Source: Phenylobacterium sp.
Lineage (GTDB): Bacteria > Pseudomonadota > Alphaproteobacteria > Caulobacterales > Caulobacteraceae
Length of the DNA stretch: 64,000 nucleotides
Assembly (NCBI RefSeq): GCF_004297125.1
Contig: NZ_SCVD01000001.1
Span: forward strand, 310,001 to 374,000
Direction of reading: 5' to 3'
Of this stretch, positions 1 through 7,699 are shown piece by piece. How positions within the stretch are numbered: the stretch's first letter is position 1; each line of letters opens with the position of its first letter. The translations under genes and the position numbers were made by a program. The notes below the pieces were generated by a model that saw only the letters and a list, made by a program, of their open reading frames with translations, was not told where the DNA came from and searched no databases.

Positions 1-11
1 TGGGCGACGCA

Positions 12-227
12 ATGCCCCGCATGGGGGCGTTCTTCGAGGTTTGGAACTTCGGGGCATACCTCGTGCCCCTGGCGATCCTCGAACTCTACTTCCTGGCTCA
101 GGCCCGCGGCGGCTCCGCCGGCCGGTTCGCCGTGGCCGGCGGCCTCACCCTCGCGACCCTGCTGATGGGCGTCGGCATCGCCGGCTCCTGGTTCGGCATG
201 TTCGCCCCCCTCCTCGCGAAGCTCTGA
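12..227 (+). CDS. Small membrane protein, possibly 5'-truncated by the window edge
   Basis: At most 71 residues are visible if translation starts at the ATG at 12, but the frame is open to position 3, so this may be the C-terminal part of a longer protein. Two hydrophobic segments (about residues 13-29 and 42-65) suggest an integral inner-membrane protein. It ends 12 bases before the next membrane-protein gene, which has its own GGGAG ribosome site, so the two are probably co-transcribed. I do not recognise a family. Confidence 0.55.
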   Translation: MPRMGAFFEVWNFGAYLVPLAILELYFLAQARGGSAGRFAVAGGLTLATLLMGVGIAGSWFGMFAPLLAKL

Positions 228-239
228 GGGAGACCTCCC

Positions 240-956
240 ATGATCCTGCAATTCGGTCCCGAGGCGCCCTGGTTCCTCCATGTCATGGCCGCCGCCGCCC
301 TGGTCCTTCACATCGGCGGCGGTGCAGTGGGCATTCTCTCCGGGTTCACCGCCATGTTCGCCCCCAAGGGCGGGCGGCTGCACCGGGTGTCCGGCACGGT
401 CTTCTTCGTCGCCATGCTGAGCATGGCCGGGGTGGCGGCGATCGTGGCGCCGATGCTGGACGACGGTCGGTGGACCAACACGACGGCGGCGGTCTTCACC
501 CTCTACCTGATCGCCACCGCCTGGGCGGCCGTGCGTCGCCCGCCGGGGCAGGCGGGCTGGTTCGAGCGTGCGGCGCTGGCCGTGCCCCTGGGCATCGCGG
601 CCATGGGCGTGGCCGTCGTCCCCTATGGCGCGGCGACCGGGCGGATGGACGGCTTCGCCACCATCTACATGTTCGCCCTGGTCTGCGGCCTGGCGGCGGT
701 CTCCGACATCAGGATGATCCGCCGTGGCGGGGTCATCGGCCGCGACCGCACCGTGCGCCACCTCTGGCGGATGGGCGCGGCCCTGTTCGTCGCCGCGGGC
801 TCGTTCTTCTTCGGCCAGCAGGACCGGATCCCGGCCGCGATCCTCGCCACGCCGATCCCCGCCGTCCTGGGCGTCGCGCCCCTGGTGCTGATGGCCTTCT
901 GGTGGATCCGCACGCGGCTGCCCCGCGGCCTCAAGCTCCGCATCGCCAGGGCCTAG
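240..956 (+). CDS. DUF2306-like multi-pass membrane protein
   Basis: A 238-residue polytopic membrane protein with about six or seven hydrophobic segments. Residues 20-60 carry the pattern HIGGG...SG...KG..HR..G, with two histidines spaced as in DUF2306-type membrane proteins, where they may face a cofactor; the function of this family is not known. The start follows GGGAG by about seven bases. The gene sits between another small membrane protein and a secreted protein gene that starts two bases after its stop, so the three look like one transcript. The family assignment is by pattern only. Confidence 0.8.
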   Translation: MILQFGPEAPWFLHVMAAAALVLHIGGGAVGILSGFTAMFAPKGGRLHRVSGTVFFVAMLSMAGVAAIVAPMLDDGRWTNTTAAVFTLYLIATAWAAVRRPPGQAGWFERAALAVPLGIAAMGVAVVPYGAATGRMDGFATIYMFALVCGLAAVSDIRMIRRGGVIGRDRTVRHLWRMGAALFVAAGSFFFGQQDRIPAAILATPIPAVLGVAPLVLMAFWWIRTRLPRGLKLRIARA

Positions 957-958
957 CC

Positions 959-1987
959 ATGATCCGCAAGCCACATCGCGCCGCGGTCCTGGTCCTGGCC
1001 GCCGTCCTCCTGGCCAGCGCCGCCCAGGCCGCTGATTACAAGGCCCCCCGCACCAAATTCGGCCAACCGGATCTGCAGGGCCTCTGGACTAACACCTCGC
1101 TGACCTGGCTGCAGCGGCCGCCCATCTTCAAGGGCCTGATCGCGACCGACGCGGAGGCGGCGATGATGCTGGCGGGGTTCAAGAAGATGGCGGGCGACCT
1201 GATCTCGACCTCGGTCGATCCGAGCCTGCCCGCGCCACCGGTCGTGAAGGATGCGCCCCAGGCGGACACCCTCGAGATGGACCTCAACCTGGCCCGCATC
1301 GACGGCCGGATGCGCTCGTCCTGGATCGTCGATCCGGCGGATGGTCGGTTGCCGTTCACCGACGCCGGGAAGGCGGCGGCGCGAGCCGGCTCGCGGGGCG
1401 ACCGCTACGACGCGGCCGAGGTTCGGCCGCCCGAGGAGCGGTGCCTCGTCTCCATTGGCTCGACCGAGGGGCCGCCGATGATGAACGGCGGCTTCAACGG
1501 CCATTACCAGATCGTCCAGACCAAGGATCACGTGGCGATCCAGGTCGAGATGAACCACGACGTGCGGATCATCCGGCTCGGCGACCGCAACCACCCGCCG
1601 TCGTCGGTGCGTCTGTGGATGGGCGATTCCATCGGCTGGTGGGAAGGCGAGACCCTGGTGGTGGAGACCACCAACTTCGACCCACGCACCTACATCGGCT
1701 CCCTGACCGGTGGCTTCGCCTGGTCGCCGCGCGGCAAGCTGGTCGAGCGGTTCACCCGCAAGGGCAAGGACCTGATCCTGTACGAGTTCGCGGTGGAGGA
1801 CCCGGAGTATTTCACCAGGGTCTGGCGCGCCGAGATGCCGTTCCGGCCCGCCAAGGGACCGATCTACGAATATGCCTGCCACGAGGGCAACTACAGCCTG
1901 CCCAACATCCTGGCTGGCGCCCGCGTGCAGGAGAAGGAGCCGAAGCCCGAGGCTCCGGCTCCCAAGGCCGAGGCGCCCCCTAGCTGA
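959..1987 (+). CDS. Secreted protein of the YEYACHEGNY family, copy 1 of 4
   Basis: This 342-residue protein has an N-terminal signal peptide (about residues 1-23, cleavage after AQA). It then carries the landmarks of a family found four times in this window: GQPDLQGLWTN near the N terminus, ERC-x6-EGPPMM in the middle, the VEMNHD and GDSIGWWEG blocks, and YEYACHEGNY-LP-ILAGAR near the C terminus, followed by a Pro/Ala/Glu/Lys-rich tail. Two cysteines (in ERC and ACHEG) are shared by all copies and could form a disulfide in the periplasm. Similar proteins are common in soil Acidobacteria and Caulobacterales/Sphingomonadales, but I know of no assigned function. The start lies two bases after the preceding stop. 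Its 3' end overlaps the convergent MFS gene by eight bases. Confidence 0.9.
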   Translation: MIRKPHRAAVLVLAAVLLASAAQAADYKAPRTKFGQPDLQGLWTNTSLTWLQRPPIFKGLIATDAEAAMMLAGFKKMAGDLISTSVDPSLPAPPVVKDAPQADTLEMDLNLARIDGRMRSSWIVDPADGRLPFTDAGKAAARAGSRGDRYDAAEVRPPEERCLVSIGSTEGPPMMNGGFNGHYQIVQTKDHVAIQVEMNHDVRIIRLGDRNHPPSSVRLWMGDSIGWWEGETLVVETTNFDPRTYIGSLTGGFAWSPRGKLVERFTRKGKDLILYEFAVEDPEYFTRVWRAEMPFRPAKGPIYEYACHEGNYSLPNILAGARVQEKEPKPEAPAPKAEAPPS

Positions 1988-3365
1988 CGGTGTCCTCGCG
2001 GATCGTGCGGCGCGCCAGCCAGAAGCAGACGAAGGCGGCGAGGCCGGACAGGGCGCAGACGATCAGCGCCCAGCGGATGCCCTCGGCCGGACCCATGCCG
2101 AGGCCCTTGTTGAAGTAGTCGGACAGCAGGCCCACCGCCAAGGGGCCCAGGCCCAGACCGATCAGGTTGATGATGAAGAGCAGGATGGCCGCGGCCGTGG
2201 CGCGCATGTGCGGCGGCACCACCGACTGGCCGGTGCCGTAGACCGGGCCGTACCAGAGGGTGCCCAGGAAGTAGTTGGCCGGCAGGATCAGCAGGGCGAT
2301 CAGGGCGGAATCCACCGAGACGGCGGCGATGTAGACCGGGATGGTGATCAGGCTGGCGATGGCTGGAGCGATCATGTAGGCGCGCAGGTCCTTGGCGCCG
2401 TACTTGTCGGCGATCCAGCCCCCAGTGACCGAGCCGATGGCGCCGGCGACGCCGCTCATGATGCCCAGCGCCAGGCCCAGGAAACCCACCGACTTCAGGT
2501 CGTAGCCGAGGGTGAGGCCGATCGAGGAGGCGAGGCTCTGCACCTCCGGCCCGTGGTTGCGCAGGAAGAAGGACGCGGTGAAGGGAGCGTGGCCATAGCC
2601 GATGAAGGCCTTGATGGCCGCGGCGAAGGCGATGAACCAGAACGTCCGGCGCTTCAGGAGGTAGGACATGGTCTCGCCGAAGGTGGCGGACGCCCCGGCG
2701 AGCTTGCGAGCCTGTTCCGAGATCAGGCGGCGGGGCTCCTTGAGGGTGAAGAAGGCCAGGGCGGCGAAGAGCAGGCCCGGGACACCGGCCACCAGGAAGG
2801 CGGCGCGCCAGCCGTAGGCGTCGGCCACCAGCCCGCCCATGATCAGGCCCAGCAGGCTGCCGATGGGGGTGCCCATGGAGTAGAACGCCAGCGCCGAGGC
2901 GCGCTTGTCCTTGGGGGTGTAGTCGACGATCAGCGAGTGGGCCGGCGGCGTGCAGCCGGCCTCGCCGACGCCCACGCCGATCCGGTAGGCGATGAGCTGC
3001 CAGAAGTTGCCGGCGGTGGCGCAGAGGGCGGTGAAGCCGCTCCAGACCGCGGTGGCCGAGCCGATGATGAAGGCGCGGTTCTTGCGCTCCGCGAGGCGCG
3101 CGATCGGGATTCCGAGGAAGGTGTAGAACACGGCGAAGGCCAGGCCGCTCATCAGGCCGAGCTGCCAGTCGGCGAGGCCCAGGTCCTCCTTGATCGGCTC
3201 GGCCAAGATGTTGATCACCTGCCGGTCGAGGAAGTTGATGACGTAGATTCCGAGCAGCAGCCACATCGCATAGCGCGCGTAGGCCTTGGTGAACGGGGCC
3301 GTCTGCAGCCCGCCGGCGGCGTGGGGCGGGGCGACGGGGCCGCCGGGGGAAACGGCTTCGGTCAT
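1980..3365 (-). CDS. MFS transporter (Spinster-like branch)
   Basis: A major facilitator superfamily permease of 461 residues with twelve predicted membrane helices. The first helix carries the N-F-L-D-R-Q motif, and the loop after helix 2 has the G-x-x-A-x-R-x-x-x-R signature. The substrate cannot be read from sequence; this branch in alphaproteobacteria is usually annotated simply as MFS transporter. I chose the ATG at 3365, 18 codons inside the longest frame, because GAGGAA stands about 11 bases upstream, whereas the upstream ATG at 3419 has no ribosome site. It is divergent from the GST gene and overlaps the end of the upstream secreted-protein gene tail to tail. Confidence 0.9.
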   Translation of the reverse strand: MTEAVSPGGPVAPPHAAGGLQTAPFTKAYARYAMWLLLGIYVINFLDRQVINILAEPIKEDLGLADWQLGLMSGLAFAVFYTFLGIPIARLAERKNRAFIIGSATAVWSGFTALCATAGNFWQLIAYRIGVGVGEAGCTPPAHSLIVDYTPKDKRASALAFYSMGTPIGSLLGLIMGGLVADAYGWRAAFLVAGVPGLLFAALAFFTLKEPRRLISEQARKLAGASATFGETMSYLLKRRTFWFIAFAAAIKAFIGYGHAPFTASFFLRNHGPEVQSLASSIGLTLGYDLKSVGFLGLALGIMSGVAGAIGSVTGGWIADKYGAKDLRAYMIAPAIASLITIPVYIAAVSVDSALIALLILPANYFLGTLWYGPVYGTGQSVVPPHMRATAAAILLFIINLIGLGLGPLAVGLLSDYFNKGLGMGPAEGIRWALIVCALSGLAAFVCFWLARRTIREDTVS

Positions 3366-3473
3366 GGGTTGCGCGTTCCTCGGTTTCTTTTGTGGTTGGG
3401 CCGAACTAGATGGCGCCATGCGGCCCGCCGCAATAGTTCAAGTGTTTCAAAACAGCAGTATGGAGCGAGCACG

Positions 3474-4094
3474 ATGGAGCTGGTGATCGGGACCAAGAAG
3501 TGGTCGACCTGGTCGTTGCGGCCGTGGCTGGCGCTGAAGCGCTCGGGCCTGCCGTTCACCGAGGTCCTGGTGGAGCTTCGGCAGGAAAACAACATGAGCG
3601 AGGCGGCTATCCGCGCCCACTCGCCGTCCGGACTGGTGCCGGCGCTCAAGACCGACGGCCTGGTGATCTGCGACAGCCTGGCGATCAGCGAGTACCTGGC
3701 CGAGAAGGCTCCCGGCCTGTGGCCGAAGGATCCTGCTGCGCGGGCCCTGGCGCGCGCCGCGGCGGCCGAAATGCACTCCGGATTCGCCTCGCTGCGCGGC
3801 GAGTGCCCGATGGCGCTGGAGGTTCCACCGAAGGTGACCGAGCTGTCGCCGGCCACCCACAAGGACATCCGCCGGATCACCGCCCTGTGGAACGAGATGC
3901 TGGAACGGTTCGGCGGGCCTTTCCTCGCGGGCGAGTGGTCGATCGCCGACGCCTTCTACACGCCCGTGGCGACCCGGTTCCGGACCTATGGCGTGAAGCT
4001 GTCGGACTTCGGGGACGCGGGGCTGGCGGGAGAGTACTGCCAGCGCCTGCTGCAGACGCCGGAGTTCCTGGAATGGGAAGCCGCGTCCAGATGA
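3474..4094 (+). CDS. Glutathione S-transferase family protein
   Basis: A 206-residue cytosolic protein with an N-terminal thioredoxin-like GST domain (residues 1-78), including the SPSG-LVPAL segment that holds the cis-proline and the E/D-S glutathione-binding turn (CDSLAISEYLAE). A helical C-terminal domain follows (ERFGGPFLAGEWSIADAF, the usual N-capping region). The N-terminal KWSTWSLRPW replaces the classic catalytic Tyr/Ser context, as in the bacterial GSTs annotated 'GST family, unknown substrate'. GGAG lies eight bases before the ATG. The stop overlaps the start of the DUF1697 gene in an ATGA, so the two are translationally coupled. Confidence 0.93.
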   Translation: MELVIGTKKWSTWSLRPWLALKRSGLPFTEVLVELRQENNMSEAAIRAHSPSGLVPALKTDGLVICDSLAISEYLAEKAPGLWPKDPAARALARAAAAEMHSGFASLRGECPMALEVPPKVTELSPATHKDIRRITALWNEMLERFGGPFLAGEWSIADAFYTPVATRFRTYGVKLSDFGDAGLAGEYCQRLLQTPEFLEWEAASR

Positions 4095-4633
4095 AGCGCG
4101 TCGCGGGGCTGCTTCGGGCCATCAATGTCGGTGGCCGCAAGCTGCTGATGGCCGACCTGAAGCGGATCGCCGGCGAGGCGGGGTTCGACGCGCCGGCGAC
4201 CCTGCTGGCCAGCGGCAACCTGCTGTTCGGGACCAGGCTGTCGTCCGAAGCCGCCGGGAAGACGCTGGAGGCGGCGATCCAAAAGGATCTGGGCCTGGCC
4301 GCCGACGTCATGGTCCGCGACCTGGCGGAACTGAAGGCCGTGATCGCCGCCAATCCCTTCCCGCGCCAGGCGAAGGAAGAGCCCAACCGCCTGATGGCCA
4401 TGTTCCTGAGCGGCGAGCCCCAGGGCGAGCTGAGCCTGTTGGACAGCGCCTGCGTGGCCGGCGAGGAGGTCAAGTCCGGTCCCGGCTGCCTCTACGTCTG
4501 GTTCCCGGGCGGTGCGGGGACCTCCAAGCTGGCCAACGGCCTGATCGAGCGTCGGCTCAAGGTGCGCGGGACGGCCCGCAACTGGAACACCGTTGGCAAG
4601 CTGGCCGCACTGCTGGAAGCGGCCGAGGCTTAG
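4091..4633 (+). CDS. DUF1697 domain protein
   Basis: A 180-residue protein matching the DUF1697 pattern throughout: an N-terminal L-R-A-I-N-V-G-G-R segment, M-A-D-L near residue 20, T-L-L-A-S-G-N near residue 38, and the C-terminal R-x-T-x-R-N-W-N-T motif (here RGTARNWNTVGKL). The family is widespread in bacteria and its biochemical role is unknown. Its ATG overlaps the stop of the GST gene (ATGA), which fixes the start and suggests coupled expression. Confidence 0.92.
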   Translation: MKRVAGLLRAINVGGRKLLMADLKRIAGEAGFDAPATLLASGNLLFGTRLSSEAAGKTLEAAIQKDLGLAADVMVRDLAELKAVIAANPFPRQAKEEPNRLMAMFLSGEPQGELSLLDSACVAGEEVKSGPGCLYVWFPGGAGTSKLANGLIERRLKVRGTARNWNTVGKLAALLEAAEA

Positions 4634-4756
4634 CGCCCGCGCCGGTTCGTGCTAGTCTGCCCGCTCGTGTTTCCGGGTGGCGGCCAGCGCCAGACGCCCG
4701 CTGACAGGCGGGAGCCGCGCGCGAGCCACCGACCCTCGAGAAGCGGAGGTCGTGAG

Positions 4757-5626
4757 ATGGCGATCGGCAATCATGTCGAGAATCCCTTCGAATACGCGCT
4801 GAAGCACCTGGTCGGGGCCTTCTCGGGCCCTCCGCACCGGCGGAATCCGGCGGCGCGGGCGGCGGCGCGGATCGAGCCGCAGGTGCGCCGGATCGGAGCG
4901 GCCGACCTTGTCGCGTCGTTGAGGAAGGGGTTCGGCGACTTCGGCGCCGCGCGGGACGACGTGGTGTTCATCGCGATCGTCTATCCCCTGGCCGGCCTGG
5001 TGCTGGCCGCGCTGGCCATGCGCTACGAGCTGCTGCCGATGGTGTTTCCGCTGCTGTCGGGCTTCGCGCTGGTCGGGCCGCTGGCCGCCGTTGGCCTCTA
5101 CGAGATCAGCCGCCGACGCGAGCGCGGCGAAAGCGTGAGCTGGCTGGACGCCGCCGGCGTGATCCGCTCGCCGGCGATCCGTTCGATCGTCGGTATGGGG
5201 CTGATCCTCATCGGCCTGTTCGCCCTGTGGCTGGCCACCGCCTACGAGATCAGCCTGCTGGCGTTCGCCGACGGGCCGCCGGTGACGATGGAAAGCTTCG
5301 TCAACCGGGTGTTCGCGACGGGCGGCGGGCAGGCGATGATCGTCATCGGGATCGGCGTGGGTTTCCTGTTCGCCCTGGTCGCCCTGGCGCTCAGCGTCGT
5401 GTCCTTCCCGCTGCTCCTCGACAAGCATGTGGACCTGGACGTGGCGATCCGCACCTCGCTGAAGGCGGTCGCCGCCAACCCAGGCACGATGGCGCTGTGG
5501 GGCCTGATCGTGGCGGGCAGCCTGGTGCTGGGTTCCATCCCGGCGCTGGTCGGCCTGATCGTCGTGGTCCCGGTGCTGGGCCACGCCACCTGGCACCTGT
5601 ACCGGCGGCTCGTGGCGTCCGACTAG
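4757..5626 (+). CDS. DUF2189 multi-pass membrane protein
   Basis: This 289-residue membrane protein shows the DUF2189 signature: a soluble N terminus (residues 1-70) and then about six membrane segments, including F-P-L-L-S-G-F-A-L-V-G-P followed by GLYE-SRRRERGE. The function of the family is unknown. GGAGG lies about seven bases before the ATG at 4757; upstream in-frame codons lack a ribosome site. The last codons lie directly against a remnant of an iron-sulfur gene on the opposite strand. Confidence 0.92.
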   Translation: MAIGNHVENPFEYALKHLVGAFSGPPHRRNPAARAAARIEPQVRRIGAADLVASLRKGFGDFGAARDDVVFIAIVYPLAGLVLAALAMRYELLPMVFPLLSGFALVGPLAAVGLYEISRRRERGESVSWLDAAGVIRSPAIRSIVGMGLILIGLFALWLATAYEISLLAFADGPPVTMESFVNRVFATGGGQAMIVIGIGVGFLFALVALALSVVSFPLLLDKHVDLDVAIRTSLKAVAANPGTMALWGLIVAGSLVLGSIPALVGLIVVVPVLGHATWHLYRRLVASD

Positions 5627-5633
5627 GCCTTCG

Positions 5634-5747
5634 CCCAGCCGGCACCGTGCAGGCTCCGCACTGGCCCTGGTCGCAGCCCTTCTTCGCGCCGGTCAGCGGG
5701 GCGTCGTGCATGATGTCCCTCGCGAGACCCGTGAGGGGAAAGGTGCG
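5634..5747 (-). pseudogene. Remnant of a molybdenum-hydroxylase [2Fe-2S] small subunit
   Basis: Reading the minus strand from 5747 gives about 38 residues that contain TGAKKGCDQGQCGACTV, the C-x4-C-x2-C cluster-binding signature of the small ferredoxin subunit of xanthine dehydrogenase, aldehyde oxidoreductase and isoquinoline oxidoreductase enzymes. The flanking R-x-x-x-LTG-L-A-R-D-I-M-H-D-A-P pattern fits the residues that normally precede that motif. A stop lies a few codons upstream and the frame runs into the antisense of the DUF2189 gene downstream. The second [2Fe-2S] domain and the other subunits are missing. It is best read as a decayed fragment left by deletion; a chance match of this quality is unlikely. 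Confidence 0.6.
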
Positions 5748-5799
5748 TCGGCCGATTTGGCGTCAGCTACGAATGGCTCTCAACTTTTTCCCGGCGGCG

Positions 5800-5826
5800 T
5801 GTCTGTCTGGGGAGGCGTCGTTCGTC
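5800..5826 (+). promoter_or_regulatory. Candidate ECF-type promoter for the DGPF/ECF42 pair
   Basis: TGTCTG at 5800-5805 and CGTC at 5823-5826 are separated by 17 bases, about 50 bases upstream of the DGPF gene start. ECF42 sigma factors are reported to recognise a TGTCGA-like -35 and a short CG(A/T)C-like -10 in front of their DGPF targets; the -35 here matches four of six bases. This is a weak, inferred site. Confidence 0.3.
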
Positions 5827-5876
5827 GACTGGGTGATGGGGCAGGATGCGCCCCGTTCTCAGATAGGAGTCCCCCC

Positions 5877-6260
5877 ATGCGGTACATGTACATCGTCCGG
5901 TCCAGCCATCAGGGCCCGCCGTCGGAGGCGCTGATGGAGGCCATGGACGCGCAGGCCAAGGAGGAGATCCAGTCCGGTCGGATGATCGACCAGGGCGGTC
6001 TGCTGCCGCTGGCCATGGGCGCCGAGATCGTCCTGAAGGGCGACAAGGTGTCGGTGGTGGACGGACCATTCGTGGAATCCAAGGAGATCATCGGCGGCTA
6101 CGCGATCTTCGAGTTTCCCGGCAAGGAAGAGGCCATCGCCTCGGCCAGGCAGTTCATGGAGCTGCATCGCCGGCACATGCCGGGCTGGGAAGGCGTCTGC
6201 GAGATGCGGCCGATGGCGGTCCACGGCGTCGAGGACGAGGCCTGTGCGAGCTCGTCGTAA
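5877..6260 (+). CDS. DGPF/YCII-like protein, target-type partner of ECF42 sigma
   Basis: A 127-residue small soluble protein of the YCII-related superfamily. It begins with MRYMYIVR and carries D-G-P-F at residues 62-65 followed by VESKE-IIGGY, the signature of DGPF proteins. These have a ferredoxin-like alpha/beta fold with a possible catalytic His/Asp dyad, but no proven reaction. The start follows AGGAG by about seven bases. The gene ends 15 bases before an ECF sigma gene, an arrangement conserved in the ECF42 group, in which DGPF genes are the regulated targets. Confidence 0.93.
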   Translation: MRYMYIVRSSHQGPPSEALMEAMDAQAKEEIQSGRMIDQGGLLPLAMGAEIVLKGDKVSVVDGPFVESKEIIGGYAIFEFPGKEEAIASARQFMELHRRHMPGWEGVCEMRPMAVHGVEDEACASSS

Positions 6261-6275
6261 GGCCGTCGGTCGGCG

Positions 6276-7532
6276 GTGACCGACCCCGGCGTCGAGCGCA
6301 CGATCCTTGCCGCTTGGCGGATCGAGCAACCCAGGCTGCTGGCCAATCTGGCGCGGATGCTGCGCGACGTGCCGCTGGCCGAGGAGCTGGTCCAGGAGGC
6401 CTTGATGGCCGCCCTGGAGACCTGGCCCCGCACCGGCCCGCCGGACCGTCCGGGGGCCTGGCTGATGGCGACCGCCAAACGCCGGGCCCTCGACCACCTG
6501 CGGCGCGACCGGATGCTGGCGCGCAAGCACCGGGCCCTGGCCCGGACGCTGGAGGTCGAGGAGCAGTCCATGCCCGACTTCGACGAGGCGCTGGACGACG
6601 ATATCGGTGACGAGCGGCTGCGGCTGATCTTCACGGCCTGCCATCCGGTGCTGTCCCGAGAGGCGCGGGCGGCGCTGACGCTGCGCATGATCTGCGGCCT
6701 GACCACCGAGGAGATCGCGCGCGCCTTCCTGCAGACCGAGATGGCCGTGGGTCAGCGGATCACCCGCGCCAAGCGGACGCTGTCGGACTCCGGGTTGAGC
6801 TATGAGACACCTCATGGCGAGGCTCGGGCCGCACGGATGGGTTCGGTGCTGGAGGTCGTCTACCTCATCTTCAACGAGGGCTACGCCGCGACCCGCGGCG
6901 GTGACTGGATGCGGCCGCAGCTGTGCCACGAGGCGCTGCGGCTGGGGCGGATCCTGACCGCCATCGCGCCGCGCGAGCCGGAGGCCTATGGCCTGCTGGC
7001 GCTGATGGAGCTCAACGCGTCGCGGGCGGCGGCGCGCGAGGATGCGGAAGGCCGGCCGATCCTGCTGATGGACCAGGACCGTCAGCGGTGGGACCTGCTG
7101 CAGATCCGGCGCGGACTGCTGGCGCTCGCGAAGGCGCAGGCGCTGGGCGGTTCCACCGGCCTCTACGCCCTGCAGGCCGCCATCGTCGCCTGCCACGCCC
7201 GCGCGGCCAGGCCGGAGGCGACGGACTGGGCGCGGATTTCAGAGCTGTACCGCCAGCTGGCGGCCCGCTGGCCGTCGCCGGTCGTCGAGCTGAACCGGGC
7301 CATCGCCGTCGGGTTCGCCGAAGGGCCGGCGGCCGGACTGGCGATCGTCGAGACCCTCCGCGATGACCCGGCCCTCCGTCGCTATCACCTGTTGCCCAGC
7401 GTGCGCGGCGATCTGCTGTACCGGCTGGGACGGCTGGAGGAGGCTCGCGCCGAGTTCCTGCGCGGCGCGGCCTTGGCCGGGAACGAGCGCGAGCGGGCGT
7501 TCCTGGAGGGACGGGCGACGGCCTTGGCCTGA
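6276..7532 (+). CDS. ECF42-type RNA polymerase sigma factor with long C-terminal domain
   Basis: A 418-residue sigma factor starting at GTG. Residues 15-85 form sigma region 2 (AEELVQEALMAAL and GAWLMATAKRRALDHLRR). Residues about 115-165 form region 4 (LTLRMICGLTTEEIARAF with MAVGQRITRAKR). About 230 residues then follow, including GRPILLMDQDR and repeated helix pairs that resemble tetratricopeptide repeats. That long C-terminal domain, together with an adjacent DGPF gene, defines ECF42, which works without a classical anti-sigma factor; no anti-sigma gene is visible here. The inducing signal of the group is not settled. Confidence is high for family and moderate for autoregulation. Confidence 0.94.
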   Translation: MTDPGVERTILAAWRIEQPRLLANLARMLRDVPLAEELVQEALMAALETWPRTGPPDRPGAWLMATAKRRALDHLRRDRMLARKHRALARTLEVEEQSMPDFDEALDDDIGDERLRLIFTACHPVLSREARAALTLRMICGLTTEEIARAFLQTEMAVGQRITRAKRTLSDSGLSYETPHGEARAARMGSVLEVVYLIFNEGYAATRGGDWMRPQLCHEALRLGRILTAIAPREPEAYGLLALMELNASRAAAREDAEGRPILLMDQDRQRWDLLQIRRGLLALAKAQALGGSTGLYALQAAIVACHARAARPEATDWARISELYRQLAARWPSPVVELNRAIAVGFAEGPAAGLAIVETLRDDPALRRYHLLPSVRGDLLYRLGRLEEARAEFLRGAALAGNERERAFLEGRATALA

Positions 7533-7567
7533 GCGCCGTACCAAATCTTCTAGATTGAAACAGGCGT

Positions 7568-7632
7568 GCAATGCGGGCGCGATACGGCGAAGGGAACCGG
7601 TCGAACGCCGGTCGGCGCGCATTGCCGTATCG
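7568..7632. repeat. Two interlocked inverted repeats overlapping a promoter
   Basis: GCAATGCG (7568-7575) is the exact reverse complement of 7618-7625. CGATACGGC (7580-7588) is the exact reverse complement of 7624-7632. The order is A-B-A'-B' and A' and B' share two bases, so the two stems compete or would form a pseudoknot. A third small stem, ACCGG/CCGGT (7596-7600 and 7608-7612), lies inside. The right-hand arms overlap the -35 element of the promoter at 7622-7650, which suggests operator DNA more than a leader RNA. Confidence 0.6.
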
Positions 7633-7650
7633 GCCGCGCGCTCGTAAAAT
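7622..7650 (+). promoter_or_regulatory. Candidate sigma-70-type promoter for the secreted-protein gene at 7700
   Basis: TTGCCG at 7622-7627 and TAAAAT at 7645-7650 are separated by exactly 17 bases, matching the -35/-10 consensus at four and five of six positions. Transcription would begin near 7657, about 43 bases before the ATG. The -35 lies inside the right-hand arms of the inverted repeats at 7568-7632, so a bound regulator would affect polymerase directly. Confidence 0.45.
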
Positions 7651-7699
7651 TGGTATGAACGCCCGGCCGAGAGCGGGGCGAAGATGGGGAGTTAAGGCC

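Noticed and set aside
41..1987. A 648-codon frame starting at 41 that includes secreted-family copy 1
   Set aside because: Its first 300 codons are a shadow of the two membrane protein genes; the real gene begins at the signal peptide at 959.
1872..4094. A 740-codon frame ending in the GST
   Set aside because: All but the last 206 codons run antisense through the MFS transporter and have no domain; the GST starts at 3474 with its own ribosome site.
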